From contig JAQWJM010000148.1 in assembly GCA_029248335.1 (NCBI GenBank), forward strand, positions 21,770 through 85,769: a stretch of DNA of 64,000 bases, in the 5' to 3' direction. The DNA is from UBA12014 sp029248335 (GTDB lineage: Bacteria > Planctomycetota > Phycisphaerae > Phycisphaerales > SM1A02). The translations under genes and the position numbers were made by a program. The notes below the pieces were generated by a model. The model ran no database searches, was not told the origin of the DNA, and saw nothing but the letters and a program-made list of their open reading frames with translations. Shown one piece after another: positions 1-8,891 of this stretch (positions are counted from its first letter, which is position 1; the number at the start of each line of letters is the position of its first letter).

Positions 1-494
1 ACGCGATCGACGACGCGATCGAATCCGCGATGTACGACCGGACCCGCGAGCGACTCGAAGCCGCGGGGTACGAGCAGTACGAGATCAGCAACTGGGCGCT
101 GCCCGGCGAACGCTGTCTGCACAATCTCGCCTACTGGGACGCCGGGCAGTGGGTCGCGATCGGGCCGGCGGCCGCCGGGAATCTCGGTGGCATCCGGTAC
201 CGGAACCTGCCCCGGCTGGACGACTGGATCGAGGGCGACGGCGTGTCGCCGGTGGTCACGGTCGATCGTCCTGATGCGGCGACCGAACTCGGCGAACGCG
301 CGATGCTCGGTCTGCGACTGCGTCGGGGAATCGACCGGTCACTCGCGACGGCGCTAACGGGCAGCACCTCGGAACGGCACGAGGCCGTCGGGCGACATCT
401 TCGGACGGGTGGGCTGGAGTGGCGGGACGACCGGCTCCGCATCGCCGACCAGGCACTCATGCTGGCCGACGACATCCTGAGCGATCTGGTCTGA
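1..494 (+). CDS. hemW: HemW-like radical SAM protein, C-terminal part
   Basis: The reading frame is open at the left edge of the window, so only about the last 163 residues are present. They contain the block YEQYEISNWALPG followed by HNLAYW and IGPAA, which is characteristic of the region after the radical SAM core in HemW (formerly called oxygen-independent coproporphyrinogen oxidase-like, now regarded as a heme chaperone). The end carries the short helical HemN C-terminal domain. The CxxxCxxC motif lies outside the window, so catalytic competence cannot be judged. HemN is the alternative, but the compact C-terminus favours HemW. It ends 19 bp from the convergent sdhB. Confidence 0.8.
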   Translation, partial: AIDDAIESAMYDRTRERLEAAGYEQYEISNWALPGERCLHNLAYWDAGQWVAIGPAAAGNLGGIRYRNLPRLDDWIEGDGVSPVVTVDRPDAATELGERAMLGLRLRRGIDRSLATALTGSTSERHEAVGRHLRTGGLEWRDDRLRIADQALMLADDILSDLV

Positions 495-513
495 GCGGCG
501 GGCCCGGGCGGAT

Positions 514-1320
514 TCAGCCGGCGAAGAACTTGCGGATCGAACGCACCGTGACGGCGCGGCCCATCTCGGCGATCGACTCGGTGAGCGGGATCTCCTTCGG
601 GCAGACCTTGACGCAGTTCTGGGCGTTGCCGCAGTCGCTGACGCCACCGACGCCGGAGATCGCGTCGACGCGCTCGTCGGCGAGGATCTTGCCGGTCTCG
701 TGGAGATTGAAGAGCCGGGCCTGGCTGATCGCGTGGGGGCCGATGAACGACTCCTGCCACTCGGTCTCGTCCTCTTCGAGGTTGAACTGCGGACAGGCTT
801 CGAGGCAGCATCCGCAGCTCATGCACTGGCTGAGCTGGTAGCGGGTGAGCTGGATCTTCGGGCTTTCCATCGGACCGGCGCCGAGGTCGTAGGTGCCGTC
901 GATCGGAACCCAGGCCTTGACGGATTCGAGGGCCGCGAAGAGTCGCGCCCGGTCGACCGCGAGGTCGCGGATCGTGGGGAAGGACGACATCGGCTCGAGC
1001 GTCACCACGCCGTGTTCATCGACGATGTCCTCGACCAGCGCGGTGCAGCTCTGTCGCACGCCGCCATTGACGACCATGGTGCACGCTCCGCAGACCTCTT
1101 CGAGGCAGCCCGAGTCGTAGACCACGGGGGTCGTCCGGGTGCCGTCGACGGTCACGGGGTGCGCGGCGATCCACTGGAGGGCGGAGATGACGTTCGCGCC
1201 GGTCTGGACCGGGACGTCGAATTCCTCCACTCGGGTGGACTTGCCGGGGGCGTCCTGCCGCGTGATGCGGAACCGGACGGTTCGGGGGACTCGCGGGGTC
1301 TTTTCGTTCGGGGCGACCAT
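514..1320 (-). CDS. sdhB: Succinate dehydrogenase/fumarate reductase iron-sulfur subunit
   Basis: A 268-residue protein that carries electrons from the flavoprotein to the membrane anchor in complex II. An N-terminal ferredoxin-like domain has a [2Fe-2S] site at C72, C77, C80 and C92. The C-terminal domain has CMSCGCCLEACP (C166, C169, C172, C176) and CGNAQNCVKVCP (C230, C236, C240) for the [4Fe-4S] and [3Fe-4S] clusters. The ATG is preceded by AGGAG about 10 bp upstream, so the start is well supported. It is about 2.6 kb from sdhA and sdhC, separated by two plus-strand genes, so it must be transcribed apart from them, which is unusual. All cluster ligands appear intact. Confidence 0.95.
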   Translation of the reverse strand: MVAPNEKTPRVPRTVRFRITRQDAPGKSTRVEEFDVPVQTGANVISALQWIAAHPVTVDGTRTTPVVYDSGCLEEVCGACTMVVNGGVRQSCTALVEDIVDEHGVVTLEPMSSFPTIRDLAVDRARLFAALESVKAWVPIDGTYDLGAGPMESPKIQLTRYQLSQCMSCGCCLEACPQFNLEEDETEWQESFIGPHAISQARLFNLHETGKILADERVDAISGVGGVSDCGNAQNCVKVCPKEIPLTESIAEMGRAVTVRSIRKFFAG

Positions 1321-1504
1321 CGGTTGACGGCTCCTGAAAGGGGGTGACGGGGCGGAATATTCCGCACCCGGATGCTAGCAGGCCGATCCGCCTCAGGGTT
1401 CGAGGAATCCGGTCTTCCGGTTTCGAAACGGGAGTGGAGGCCCTTTCCTCGATGGTCGATAAGACCGAGACGCTCGGACCTTCGAACGAGACGTGGACCA
1501 CCGG

Positions 1505-2476
1505 ATGCCCATCGACTACTTCAAGCTCATGAGGCCGGCGGACTGGGTGAAGAACGTCTTCATCCTGCCCGCGATCGTGTTCTCGATTCCGGCCCTCGAT
1601 GCCGGGGCGAGGGCGGCGCAGCTGCCCGGCTGGCTGACCGCGACGCTGCTCACGATCGTCGGATTCAGCCTGCTCGCCTCGGGCTTCTACGCCATCAACG
1701 ACTCGATGGACGCGGAGCTCGATCGGCTTCATCCTCGAAAACGGCATCGTCCGATCGCCAGCGGCCGGATCAGTCCCACGGCGGGATTCCGATTCGGCCT
1801 CGTGCTCGTGGTGCTCGGCGTGGTGGTGGGGTTCCTCGTCGACCCGGCGGTGGGTGGCGTTCTGCTGGCCTATCTCGTCCTTCAGTTTCTCTACAACGGT
1901 GGATTGAAGCGGGTCGCGATCGTCGATGCGGTCGTCCTCGCGACCGGTTTCGGAATGCGGGCGACGGTGGGGGCCTTCGCGATCGATCGGGCCGTCTCGA
2001 CCTGGCTGCTGGGATGCGTCTTCTTCCTCACGCTCTACCTCGCCTTCATCAAGCGTCTGAGCGACCTCTCGGCGGCGGAATCCGCGGGCACGGGCTGGTC
2101 GAGTCCGGCCGGCTACGAGAATCGGCTTGAATTGAACTGGCTGCTCGGCCTGAGCGGGGTCTCGGTGGTCATGAGCTGGGTCCTCTACGGCCTGAGTTCG
2201 CACGCGACAAGCCTCTTCGGCGGACGGGCGGCGGGATTCGCGCTGCTCACGCCGCTCGTGCTGATCGTCGTCCACCGGTTCTACCGGCGGGCGAACCGCG
2301 GTGAACGCGACAGTCCGATGGCCGCGATGCGCGAGGATCCCGTGATCCTCGTCTCGCTGGTGCTCTTCGCGGCGGGCGTGCTCGCCTGCCTCTACGTTCC
2401 CGGGGTCGAGGATGGTCTCTCGCGGCTGATCTTCGCCGACAGGTTCGATGCACCGCTCGAGAGCGGCGGGTCATGA
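1505..2476 (+). CDS. UbiA-family prenyltransferase, decaprenyl-phosphate phosphoribosyltransferase-like
   Basis: A polytopic membrane protein of 323 residues. The first aspartate motif is NDSMDAELD (residues 65-73), followed by HPRKRHRPIASG. With the N-terminal RPADWVKN block, this is the pattern of the UbiA subfamily that transfers 5-phosphoribose to polyprenyl phosphate (DPPR synthase, Rv3806c type), rather than quinone or heme O prenylation. About eight hydrophobic segments are visible. I chose ATG 1505 because the family alignment begins there; GTG 1493 is possible. It overlaps the next gene by ATGA, so the two are translationally coupled. Inference: it makes a lipid-linked sugar donor for the following glycosyltransferase. 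Confidence 0.8.
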   Translation: MPIDYFKLMRPADWVKNVFILPAIVFSIPALDAGARAAQLPGWLTATLLTIVGFSLLASGFYAINDSMDAELDRLHPRKRHRPIASGRISPTAGFRFGLVLVVLGVVVGFLVDPAVGGVLLAYLVLQFLYNGGLKRVAIVDAVVLATGFGMRATVGAFAIDRAVSTWLLGCVFFLTLYLAFIKRLSDLSAAESAGTGWSSPAGYENRLELNWLLGLSGVSVVMSWVLYGLSSHATSLFGGRAAGFALLTPLVLIVVHRFYRRANRGERDSPMAAMREDPVILVSLVLFAAGVLACLYVPGVEDGLSRLIFADRFDAPLESGGS

Positions 2477-3843
2477 ACGCCGACGTCCGGACCGGACGAC
2501 GTCTCGCGCCTGCAGTCCTCCTCGTGCTCTTTCTGGCGGCGACGCTTGGTCCGGTGCTGACGGGATTCGATCGATTCCCCGAAAAGAGCATCGACCAGGA
2601 TTATCATCACGTGCCGGTGGTGCTGGCGTTCGCCGAGATGCTTCCGGCCGTCGACCTGTCCGACTATGACAGTGCGACCACGCCGGGCATGCACCTGGTG
2701 CTCGCGGCCGCGGTCCGGATGTTCGGGCCCTCGGTGACCATGCTTCAGGTCTGTGCCTGCGGATTCGGCGTGCTGTTCGTCGTCATCGCCTATCGGTATG
2801 CCGCGAAGGTCGCCACGCCCTGGACGGCCTTCTTCTGCACGATTCCACTCGCGTCGTCGCCGTACGTTCTCGGCAATTCGATCTGGGTGATGACGGACAA
2901 TCTTTCGCTCGCCCTGATCGCGATCTCGATCGGTTCCGCGATCTTCTGCGTGGCGAGCCGGGGGCAGGCCGTCGGTTCCGGGATCGCGCTGATCTGTTCG
3001 GTGCTCGTTCGTCAGATCAACATCTGGGTCTCGGGCGTCGCGTTGCTCGCGTTTCTCTTCCAGTGGGATCCGATCCGGCGACGTCTTCCATTCCGCGATC
3101 CGCTCCAGCCCGGCCATCGCGGGCTCCAGCCGGCGGTGATCTTCGCGATCGCGACGGTGGCGGCGGCGGGCGTCATCGCGGGCTTCGTCATGCTCTGGGG
3201 CGGCCTCGTCCCGCCGAAATTCCAGGTCGGTGGCGACGGCGTGACGCACGCGGGTGGACTCAACCATGGCGTCACCCCGGGGATGTTTTCGCTGCTCGCC
3301 GTCTACGCGTCGCCGCTGGTGGTCGTGCTTCTGCCGTTCTGGTGGCATGACCGACGGGTCCGCCGCGCGATGTTCATCGGCCTCGCGGTCGGGCTCCTCG
3401 CCGGGGTGTCGCTTGAATCGGTGGTCGGTGAGGAATACGGCCGAAACGGTGGTTGGCTCTGGTTGTTCGCCGGTTGGTCGCCCACGATCCTCGGTCGATC
3501 GAGCCTGATCGTCGCGGGCAGCGTCGCGGGCGGGGCGACCGCGGGAATCCTCTTCGGACTGCTCGTCGCGTCGGGCCGGTCGCGAACCGCCTGGTTGGTG
3601 ACCGGTTTCGCGATCTCCTTCCTGGCCGCCTACACCGTGAACTCCTCCGCCTTCCAGCGGTACTTCGATCCACCGGTCCTGCTTGCGATCGGGTGGTGTC
3701 TCGCCTCGCTGGATGCCGGGCGAACGACGTACGGGCCGATCGGACGCGGCCAGCTCCGGCTCGCGGCCTTCGGCGTCTTCTCGCTCCAGGCGGTCTTCAC
3801 GTTTTTTACGCTGTACGCGAAGCTGCGCTGGGCCGAAGGCTGA
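2473..3843 (+). CDS. Polytopic GT-C-type glycosyltransferase, ALG10-like
   Basis: A 456-residue integral membrane protein with about ten hydrophobic segments. An acidic loop after the first segment (SIDQDYHHVPVV, then YDSATTPGMHL), a later RQINIWV and a central GGLNHGVTPG loop resemble the order seen in DIE2/ALG10 glucosyltransferases, which use dolichyl-phosphate glucose. No soluble catalytic domain is visible. Its start overlaps the stop of the UbiA-like gene (ATGA), so the pair probably works on one lipid-linked sugar pathway with transfer on the periplasmic side. Family assignment rests on my reading of these motifs; ArnT/PMT-type GT-C enzymes are the alternative. Confidence 0.55.
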   Translation: MNADVRTGRRLAPAVLLVLFLAATLGPVLTGFDRFPEKSIDQDYHHVPVVLAFAEMLPAVDLSDYDSATTPGMHLVLAAAVRMFGPSVTMLQVCACGFGVLFVVIAYRYAAKVATPWTAFFCTIPLASSPYVLGNSIWVMTDNLSLALIAISIGSAIFCVASRGQAVGSGIALICSVLVRQINIWVSGVALLAFLFQWDPIRRRLPFRDPLQPGHRGLQPAVIFAIATVAAAGVIAGFVMLWGGLVPPKFQVGGDGVTHAGGLNHGVTPGMFSLLAVYASPLVVVLLPFWWHDRRVRRAMFIGLAVGLLAGVSLESVVGEEYGRNGGWLWLFAGWSPTILGRSSLIVAGSVAGGATAGILFGLLVASGRSRTAWLVTGFAISFLAAYTVNSSAFQRYFDPPVLLAIGWCLASLDAGRTTYGPIGRGQLRLAAFGVFSLQAVFTFFTLYAKLRWAEG

Positions 3844-3945
3844 CTCGCCCATGCCGGGATGAACGAGTTGCGAACGCGGTCGACCGGCGCTTCCCCGTCC
3901 CGTCGGCCGCGACGCGGGTCCTGACATTCCAAGCGGCTCGCGCGG

Positions 3946-5835
3946 TCAGCTCGCCGCCGTGGCCTTCGTCTTGGTGGTCTCGGCCTTCGCGGGTGCGTGC
4001 GTCTTGCTGTAGTTCCGCTCGCGGGGCGTGACCAGCTCCGACATGACCGGCTCGTAGCCGATCTCGACCCGCCCGGACTCGGTCGAGTAGTTGGCGACGG
4101 TGGTCTTCAGGAAGTCGCCATCATTCCGCGTCGGGAAGTCCGACCGGTAGTGACTGCCACGGGATTCCCGTCGGGCGACGGAAGCCTCGATCATCGCGTC
4201 CGCGATGACCAGCATGTCGCCGACGGCCCGGGCGTAGGAGAGGTTCTGGTTGGTCCAGAGTCCGGTGTCCGAGAGGGCGATGTTCGCGTACCGCTCGCGG
4301 AGCGACGCAAGCGTCCCCTGGGCCTCTTCAAGCCGCGAGGCCTCCTTCACGACGGTGCAGGCGGCGGTCATCTCCTCGCCGAGCTCCCGGCCGATGAGAT
4401 AGGGGTTCTCGTCACCTTCGGCGGAGACGAGGCGTTCCACCCGGTCCTCTTCGGTCTTCCGGGCCGCATCATGGACCCGTCCGTCGCCTTCGGCGGCCGC
4501 CGAGTCACGGTCCTTCACATAGTTCGCGACGCCGACGCCGCAGAAGAGACCATCGAAGATGCAACTGAGCAACGCGTTCGCGCCGAGCCGGTTCGCGCCG
4601 TGGTACTGGTAGTTGACCTCGCCGAAGGCATAGAGGCCCTGGATGCTGGTCATCATCGAGTTCTTGGCCCCGAGCACCATGCCGTCGAGGTCGTCCTTCG
4701 GCGTGTAGGTGGTCCAGAGACCGCCCATCGAATAGTGCACGCCCGGGAAGATCCGCATCGGCATCTCCGCGGGATCCTCGCCCACGAACTTCCGGTAGAT
4801 CTCCACGATGCCGCCGAGCTTCCGCTCGAGGTACTCGCGATCGAGGTGCGTGAGGTCGAGGTAGACCTGGTTCTGGCCGGCGACGCCGAGGCCCTGATTC
4901 ACGCAGATGTCGAAGATCTCGCGGGTCGCGATGTCCCGCGGCACGATGTTGCCGTAGGCGGGGTACTTCTCTTCGAGGAAGTAGAGACGTTCTTCGGTGG
5001 GGATCTGCCGTGGATCACGGGCATCGCCGGCGTTGCGGGGGACCCAGACCCGTCCACCTTCGCCGCGGGCGCTCTCCGACATGAGCCGGAGCTTGTCAGC
5101 GCCGGGGATCGCGGTCGGGTGGACCTGTACGAACTCGGGATTGCCGTAGGCGGCCCCGGCCTGGAAGCAACGGCTCGCGGCCGCGCCGGTGCAGATCACC
5201 GAGTTGGTGCTCTTGCCGTAGACGAGTCCGCAGCCGCCGGTGGCCATGACCACCGCGTCCGCCTTGAAGGAACGGATCTGCATCGTCCGCATGTCCTGGG
5301 CGACGATTCCGACGCAACTTCCGTCGACGTCGAGGATCGGGCGGAGGAATTCCCAGTGCTCGTACTTGGTGACCCGCTTCTCGTGCTGCCAGCGACGGGT
5401 CTGTTCGTCGAGGGCGTAGAGGAGCTGCTGCCCGGTGGTGGCGCCGGCGAAGTGGGTCCGCTTGAACAGCGATCCGCCGAAGAGCCGGAGATCGCGACGA
5501 CCTTCCGCGGATCGGTTGAACGGAACGCCCATACGGTCGAGGAGGTCGATGATCCGTGGCGCCCAATGGGCCATCTCGTGGACCGGGGGCTGGTTGGCGA
5601 GGAAGTCGCCGCCGTAGACGGTCTCGTCGAAGTGCTCGTACTCGGAGTAACCCTGCTGGCGCGCGATCTCGTTGCACGCGTTGATTCCGCCCTGGGCGCA
5701 CACCGAGTGGCTGCGTTTCACCGGGACCAGCGAAAAGAGGTCCACCGGGACGCCGCTCTCGGCGATACGGATGGTGGCGGCGAGGCCGGCGAGTCCGCCG
5801 CCGACCACGATGACGCGTCTGTTGGAATTCTGCAC
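3946..5835 (-). CDS. sdhA: Succinate dehydrogenase/fumarate reductase flavoprotein subunit
   Basis: A 629-residue flavoprotein that oxidises succinate to fumarate. The N-terminal Rossmann motif is GGGLAG (residues 12-17). H43 in RSHSVCAQGG is the expected covalent FAD ligand. QVHPTAIPG and HYSMGGL mark the substrate-binding region. The start is a GTG with GAGAGG about 8 bp upstream. A much longer open frame continues upstream but runs through sdhC in another frame and is not real. Sequence style and length match the Bacillus/Bacteroides-type enzyme, which uses a single cytochrome b558 anchor. It lies 95 bp downstream of sdhC in the same transcription unit; sdhB is elsewhere. Confidence 0.95.
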   Translation of the reverse strand: MQNSNRRVIVVGGGLAGLAATIRIAESGVPVDLFSLVPVKRSHSVCAQGGINACNEIARQQGYSEYEHFDETVYGGDFLANQPPVHEMAHWAPRIIDLLDRMGVPFNRSAEGRRDLRLFGGSLFKRTHFAGATTGQQLLYALDEQTRRWQHEKRVTKYEHWEFLRPILDVDGSCVGIVAQDMRTMQIRSFKADAVVMATGGCGLVYGKSTNSVICTGAAASRCFQAGAAYGNPEFVQVHPTAIPGADKLRLMSESARGEGGRVWVPRNAGDARDPRQIPTEERLYFLEEKYPAYGNIVPRDIATREIFDICVNQGLGVAGQNQVYLDLTHLDREYLERKLGGIVEIYRKFVGEDPAEMPMRIFPGVHYSMGGLWTTYTPKDDLDGMVLGAKNSMMTSIQGLYAFGEVNYQYHGANRLGANALLSCIFDGLFCGVGVANYVKDRDSAAAEGDGRVHDAARKTEEDRVERLVSAEGDENPYLIGRELGEEMTAACTVVKEASRLEEAQGTLASLRERYANIALSDTGLWTNQNLSYARAVGDMLVIADAMIEASVARRESRGSHYRSDFPTRNDGDFLKTTVANYSTESGRVEIGYEPVMSELVTPRERNYSKTHAPAKAETTKTKATAAS

Positions 5836-5930
5836 GTTCGACCTCTCAGGAATCGGTGAAGGACCATGGGTCACTTCGATGAAATCGGGGCGGCGGATGC
5901 GACGGTCGGTCCCGTGGCACCGCGGTTCGT

Positions 5931-6701
5931 TCAGTTCTCGGTCGGTCCGGAGGCCGACGCGGTGGGACTCTTCATCTGGAGCATCTCCTGTTCGACCTTC
6001 TCCGCCTCGCCCACGTCGAGGAACGTGAAGCCGAGAATCGCGGTGAGGCCGGCGGCGGCGAGCCCGGCGCCGATCGCCGCACACGCCATTCCCCAGCGGT
6101 GCTGGGCGGTGGTGGTGACGGTGAGGCCCCAGGTGATCGCCGCGGTCCAGAGACCGTTGGCGAAGTGGTAGATCGCGGCCATCACGCCCACGAGGTAGAA
6201 CACCGCCGCGAATCGACCCCACAGGCCGTTCTGGAAGTGTTCGGCGGTGGTGGAGGCCGCGTAATTCGGATCGAAGCCGGGCATCAGGCCGCCGAAGCTC
6301 ACGCCGAACCGGAGTGACGCCACGTGCATGAAGATGAAGACGAGGGCGATGTAGCCGCTCGCCCGCTGCAGCGTGTACCGGACGTTGCCCTGATAGGCGT
6401 ACCGGCTGGTGTTGGTGCGGCCGGAGCGGGCGAAGTACACGCCCATCGCCGCGTGGTAGATGATCGGCAGCCACAGCCCGAACACCTCGATGAGGAAGAG
6501 CGCCGGAAGGTCGTGGATGAAGTTCACTTCATGCTGGAACGTCGCGACCCCACCGACCTTGGTGGCATCCCCCCACACGATCGACGAGTTCGTCGTCAGA
6601 TGCGGGAAGAGGAACAGACCGATCGGAACGATGCCCGAGATCGAGTGAAGTCTTCGCAGGACCAGGTAGTGACGATCGATGAAGCTGTTCGAACTTGACA
6701 C
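5931..6701 (-). CDS. sdhC: Succinate dehydrogenase cytochrome b558 membrane anchor
   Basis: A single-polypeptide membrane anchor of complex II, 256 residues, with five hydrophobic helices. Histidines in suitable places to ligate two hemes occur in RRLHSISG, IYHAAMG, FMHVASLR and YHFANGLW. It begins at a GTG (SSSNSFIDRHY follows); the frame is open further upstream, but those residues are proline/arginine-rich and unlike the family. No separate sdhD is present, as expected for the b558 class. It is the first gene of the sdhCA unit and sits downstream of the DUF1844 gene with a 70-bp gap. Confidence 0.9.
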   Translation of the reverse strand: MSSSNSFIDRHYLVLRRLHSISGIVPIGLFLFPHLTTNSSIVWGDATKVGGVATFQHEVNFIHDLPALFLIEVFGLWLPIIYHAAMGVYFARSGRTNTSRYAYQGNVRYTLQRASGYIALVFIFMHVASLRFGVSFGGLMPGFDPNYAASTTAEHFQNGLWGRFAAVFYLVGVMAAIYHFANGLWTAAITWGLTVTTTAQHRWGMACAAIGAGLAAAGLTAILGFTFLDVGEAEKVEQEMLQMKSPTASASGPTEN

Positions 6702-6771
6702 GGTGGCTGGCTCGGGGCGGGGAATGGAACGGCGTGCGGAAGGCACGCATGGAAGTCCGGACGAAGGCGAT

Positions 6772-7242
6772 TCAGGGTTCCTGGATCCGGAGATCCGGCA
6801 TGTCCGCCGGTCCGCCGGGACCACCGGGGGCGCCGGCCGCTTCGGCCTGCTGCTGGGCGACCAGCTGGGCGATCTGGACGAACCGGGATCGCAGCTCGTT
6901 GAGGACGTTGGTGAGCTCGCCCGCTTCGTCGTCCGTGATGTTGCCCTTGGTCTTCTCGTCGAGGACCGCGAGCAGGTCGATCGCGAACTTCGCGCCGGGA
7001 AGGTCGATCACCACGCCACCGGTCTTGGGATCCGTGTACGCCCCGAGACCCATGATGGCCTGCGATGCGAGCACCCCCATGAGACCCTTGAAGTCGGCGG
7101 GCGGAAGTTCCGGATTCGCGCCATCCTCGCCGGGGGCGGGATCGGGCTTGTTGGCGGCGGCTTCGGCGAGGCGTTCCTTCTCGGCCTGGGCCTCGGCTTT
7201 CCAGTCACTGTCGACGTGGATCTTGGGAGTTTCGTCGGACAT
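6772..7242 (-). CDS. DUF1844 family protein
   Basis: A 156-residue soluble protein beginning MSDETPKIHVDSDWKAEAQ. It has a charged, glutamate/alanine-rich N-terminal helix followed by the DUF1844 core with PPADFKGLMGVLASQA and DEKTKGNITDDEAGEL. This family is widespread in planctomycetes and deltaproteobacteria and its function is unknown. The C-terminus ends in a low-complexity QQQAEAAGAPGGPGG tail. The open frame extends upstream, but the family alignment begins at the ATG used here. It lies just upstream of sdhC on the same strand and may share its transcript. No catalytic motif is visible. Confidence 0.85.
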   Translation of the reverse strand: MSDETPKIHVDSDWKAEAQAEKERLAEAAANKPDPAPGEDGANPELPPADFKGLMGVLASQAIMGLGAYTDPKTGGVVIDLPGAKFAIDLLAVLDEKTKGNITDDEAGELTNVLNELRSRFVQIAQLVAQQQAEAAGAPGGPGGPADMPDLRIQEP

Positions 7243-7387
7243 CCGTGGACTCCGCGGCGTCGCGTGTACAGCGGTCGCCGGAGGGCATCGTTCGCGGGGA
7301 ATCGAGCGTCGATTCCCCAGAGCGTCCATTGTACGCCCCTCGCCGCCGTGCCGGGCGGTTCCGGCTTCGGTAGCATGCCCTGAGATC

Positions 7388-8713
7388 ATGAACGACCCGC
7401 GAACACGACCCGCGAACCCCGCCCAGGAACCACCCGTGACGCCGATCCCGGCCGGGTGTCGGTCCGGCGGCCTGATGCTGGTCCTGCTTGCGATCATGGG
7501 ATGCTCGACCGCCATCGACTCCAAGCCGGTTCGAGCCCTCGACGCCGACGAATTCGTCCGGGTCGACGGAGAATCCAAGTCGAGCTTCCCGCTCGATGCC
7601 GCGGCGGAGGCGGCGGGCCCGATCGAGACGGTCCGCGAGGTTGAAACAATCGAAATCGACGGGCGTTCCTACACCGAAGCCACGGAGGAGATCATCGGGC
7701 CGGACGGGCTCGATGAAGAGGATCTTTCGATCGCCGTCGATGTTCCGGTGGGGGTTCCGTATCCGATCGAAAGCCTGGTGGGGCAGATCAACGGCCGTCC
7801 GGTGTACGCCGAGGAGTTCCTCTTCCCGCTCGAGGATCGCATCCTGCGGATCGTGGCCGAGAGCCCGCTGCCCGACGCGATCCGCAGCGTCGACGCCCTC
7901 GTCGTGCAGCGCTTCCGGGAATTCGTCGATTCGGAACTGATCATCGCCGAAGCCGAGAGCAAACTGGACTCTCAGCAGCAGCAGGGGGTGCTGGCGTGGC
8001 TCAAGTCGGTCCAGGAGGACACCATCGCCGACCGTGGGGGAACCCGCGACACGGCATCGGCGAGCATCGAGGAGGAATTCGGCCTCAGCTTCGACGAATT
8101 CATGGTGCAACGCCGCAGCATCGCGTTGGCGAGCGATCTCCTCCGAAAACGCGTTCAGCCACGCGCGATCGTCTCCTGGCGCGACATCGAGCAGGCCTAT
8201 CGCCGGAACTACGCCACCTTCAATCCGCCGCCGACGCTTCGGATCGGTCGGATTCGCTTCAGCACGAAGCGCGAGGTCGAAAAGGTCGAGCAGGCCAAGG
8301 CCCTCATCGCCGGCGGCGCGGATTTCGCGGCGGTGTGTGCGGCGATGGAGATTCCCGACGACGGCGCCTGGCTCGACCTCGAACTTCCTTCGGACGGCAT
8401 CGCCGGGACCAGCCTGACCAAGGCGGTGAAATCGCGATTGGAAGGTCTCGAAACCGGTGAACTCAGCGAGCCATGGGTCCAGACCGCCTTCATCTCGTGG
8501 TTCGCGGTGACGGGCATCGAGAAGCAACCGGGCCGGTCGATCTACGATCCGTCGGTCCAGTTCGGCCTCGAAGGCGAACTGTCCAACATGCGGATGGTCC
8601 AGGAACAGGATCGATACCTCAGCACGCTCAAGGATCGATGGGTTTCGGGCGACATCGACGAGATGCGTCGGCGGCTCCTCACGATCGCCCGACTTCGGTA
8701 CTTCTTGAAGTAG
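7388..8713 (+). CDS. SurA/parvulin-like peptidyl-prolyl isomerase lipoprotein
   Basis: A 441-residue exported protein. A hydrophobic stretch GGLMLVLLAIMGC near residues 26-38 ends in a plausible lipobox, so it is probably lipid-anchored. After an acidic linker, a SurA-N-like region begins at SLVGQINGRPVYAEEF and continues through the helical block to about residue 270. A divergent parvulin-type domain follows (TLRIGRIRFSTKREVEKVEQAKAL, then LETGELSEPW). The likely role is periplasmic folding of outer-membrane or secreted proteins. The isomerase active site is poorly conserved, so it may be only a chaperone. The start may instead be GTG 7436. TAGCAT lies 11 bp before the ATG. Confidence 0.7.
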   Translation: MNDPRTRPANPAQEPPVTPIPAGCRSGGLMLVLLAIMGCSTAIDSKPVRALDADEFVRVDGESKSSFPLDAAAEAAGPIETVREVETIEIDGRSYTEATEEIIGPDGLDEEDLSIAVDVPVGVPYPIESLVGQINGRPVYAEEFLFPLEDRILRIVAESPLPDAIRSVDALVVQRFREFVDSELIIAEAESKLDSQQQQGVLAWLKSVQEDTIADRGGTRDTASASIEEEFGLSFDEFMVQRRSIALASDLLRKRVQPRAIVSWRDIEQAYRRNYATFNPPPTLRIGRIRFSTKREVEKVEQAKALIAGGADFAAVCAAMEIPDDGAWLDLELPSDGIAGTSLTKAVKSRLEGLETGELSEPWVQTAFISWFAVTGIEKQPGRSIYDPSVQFGLEGELSNMRMVQEQDRYLSTLKDRWVSGDIDEMRRRLLTIARLRYFLK

Positions 8714-8733
8714 ATGGGCTGAAGGAGTCGGGC

Positions 8734-8769
8734 GAAAGCACGCCCGCTGAAGAAAGCAAGCCCGCTGAA
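8734..8769. repeat. Two-unit tandem repeat of 18 bp
   Basis: Two head-to-tail copies of GAAAGCACGCCCGCTGAA differ at one base. They lie just after the stop codon of the parvulin-like lipoprotein, in the 178-bp gap before the convergent yraN. No protein or RNA function can be assigned. Confidence 0.75.
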
Positions 8770-8891
8770 GGATGTCGCCTGAAACGACCGGCGGGCGGTG
8801 ACGTCCGTTCGCGGCGGCCCACCTGCGGGATCCAACCCGGTCGAATCCCGCCCATCCGCCCGGCGGTCGACCCGAGCCTGACCCTTCCGCG

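Noticed and set aside
3946..6474. 842-residue open frame containing SdhA
   Set aside because: The first 213 residues run through sdhC in another frame; SdhA begins at the GTG with a ribosome-binding site at 5835.
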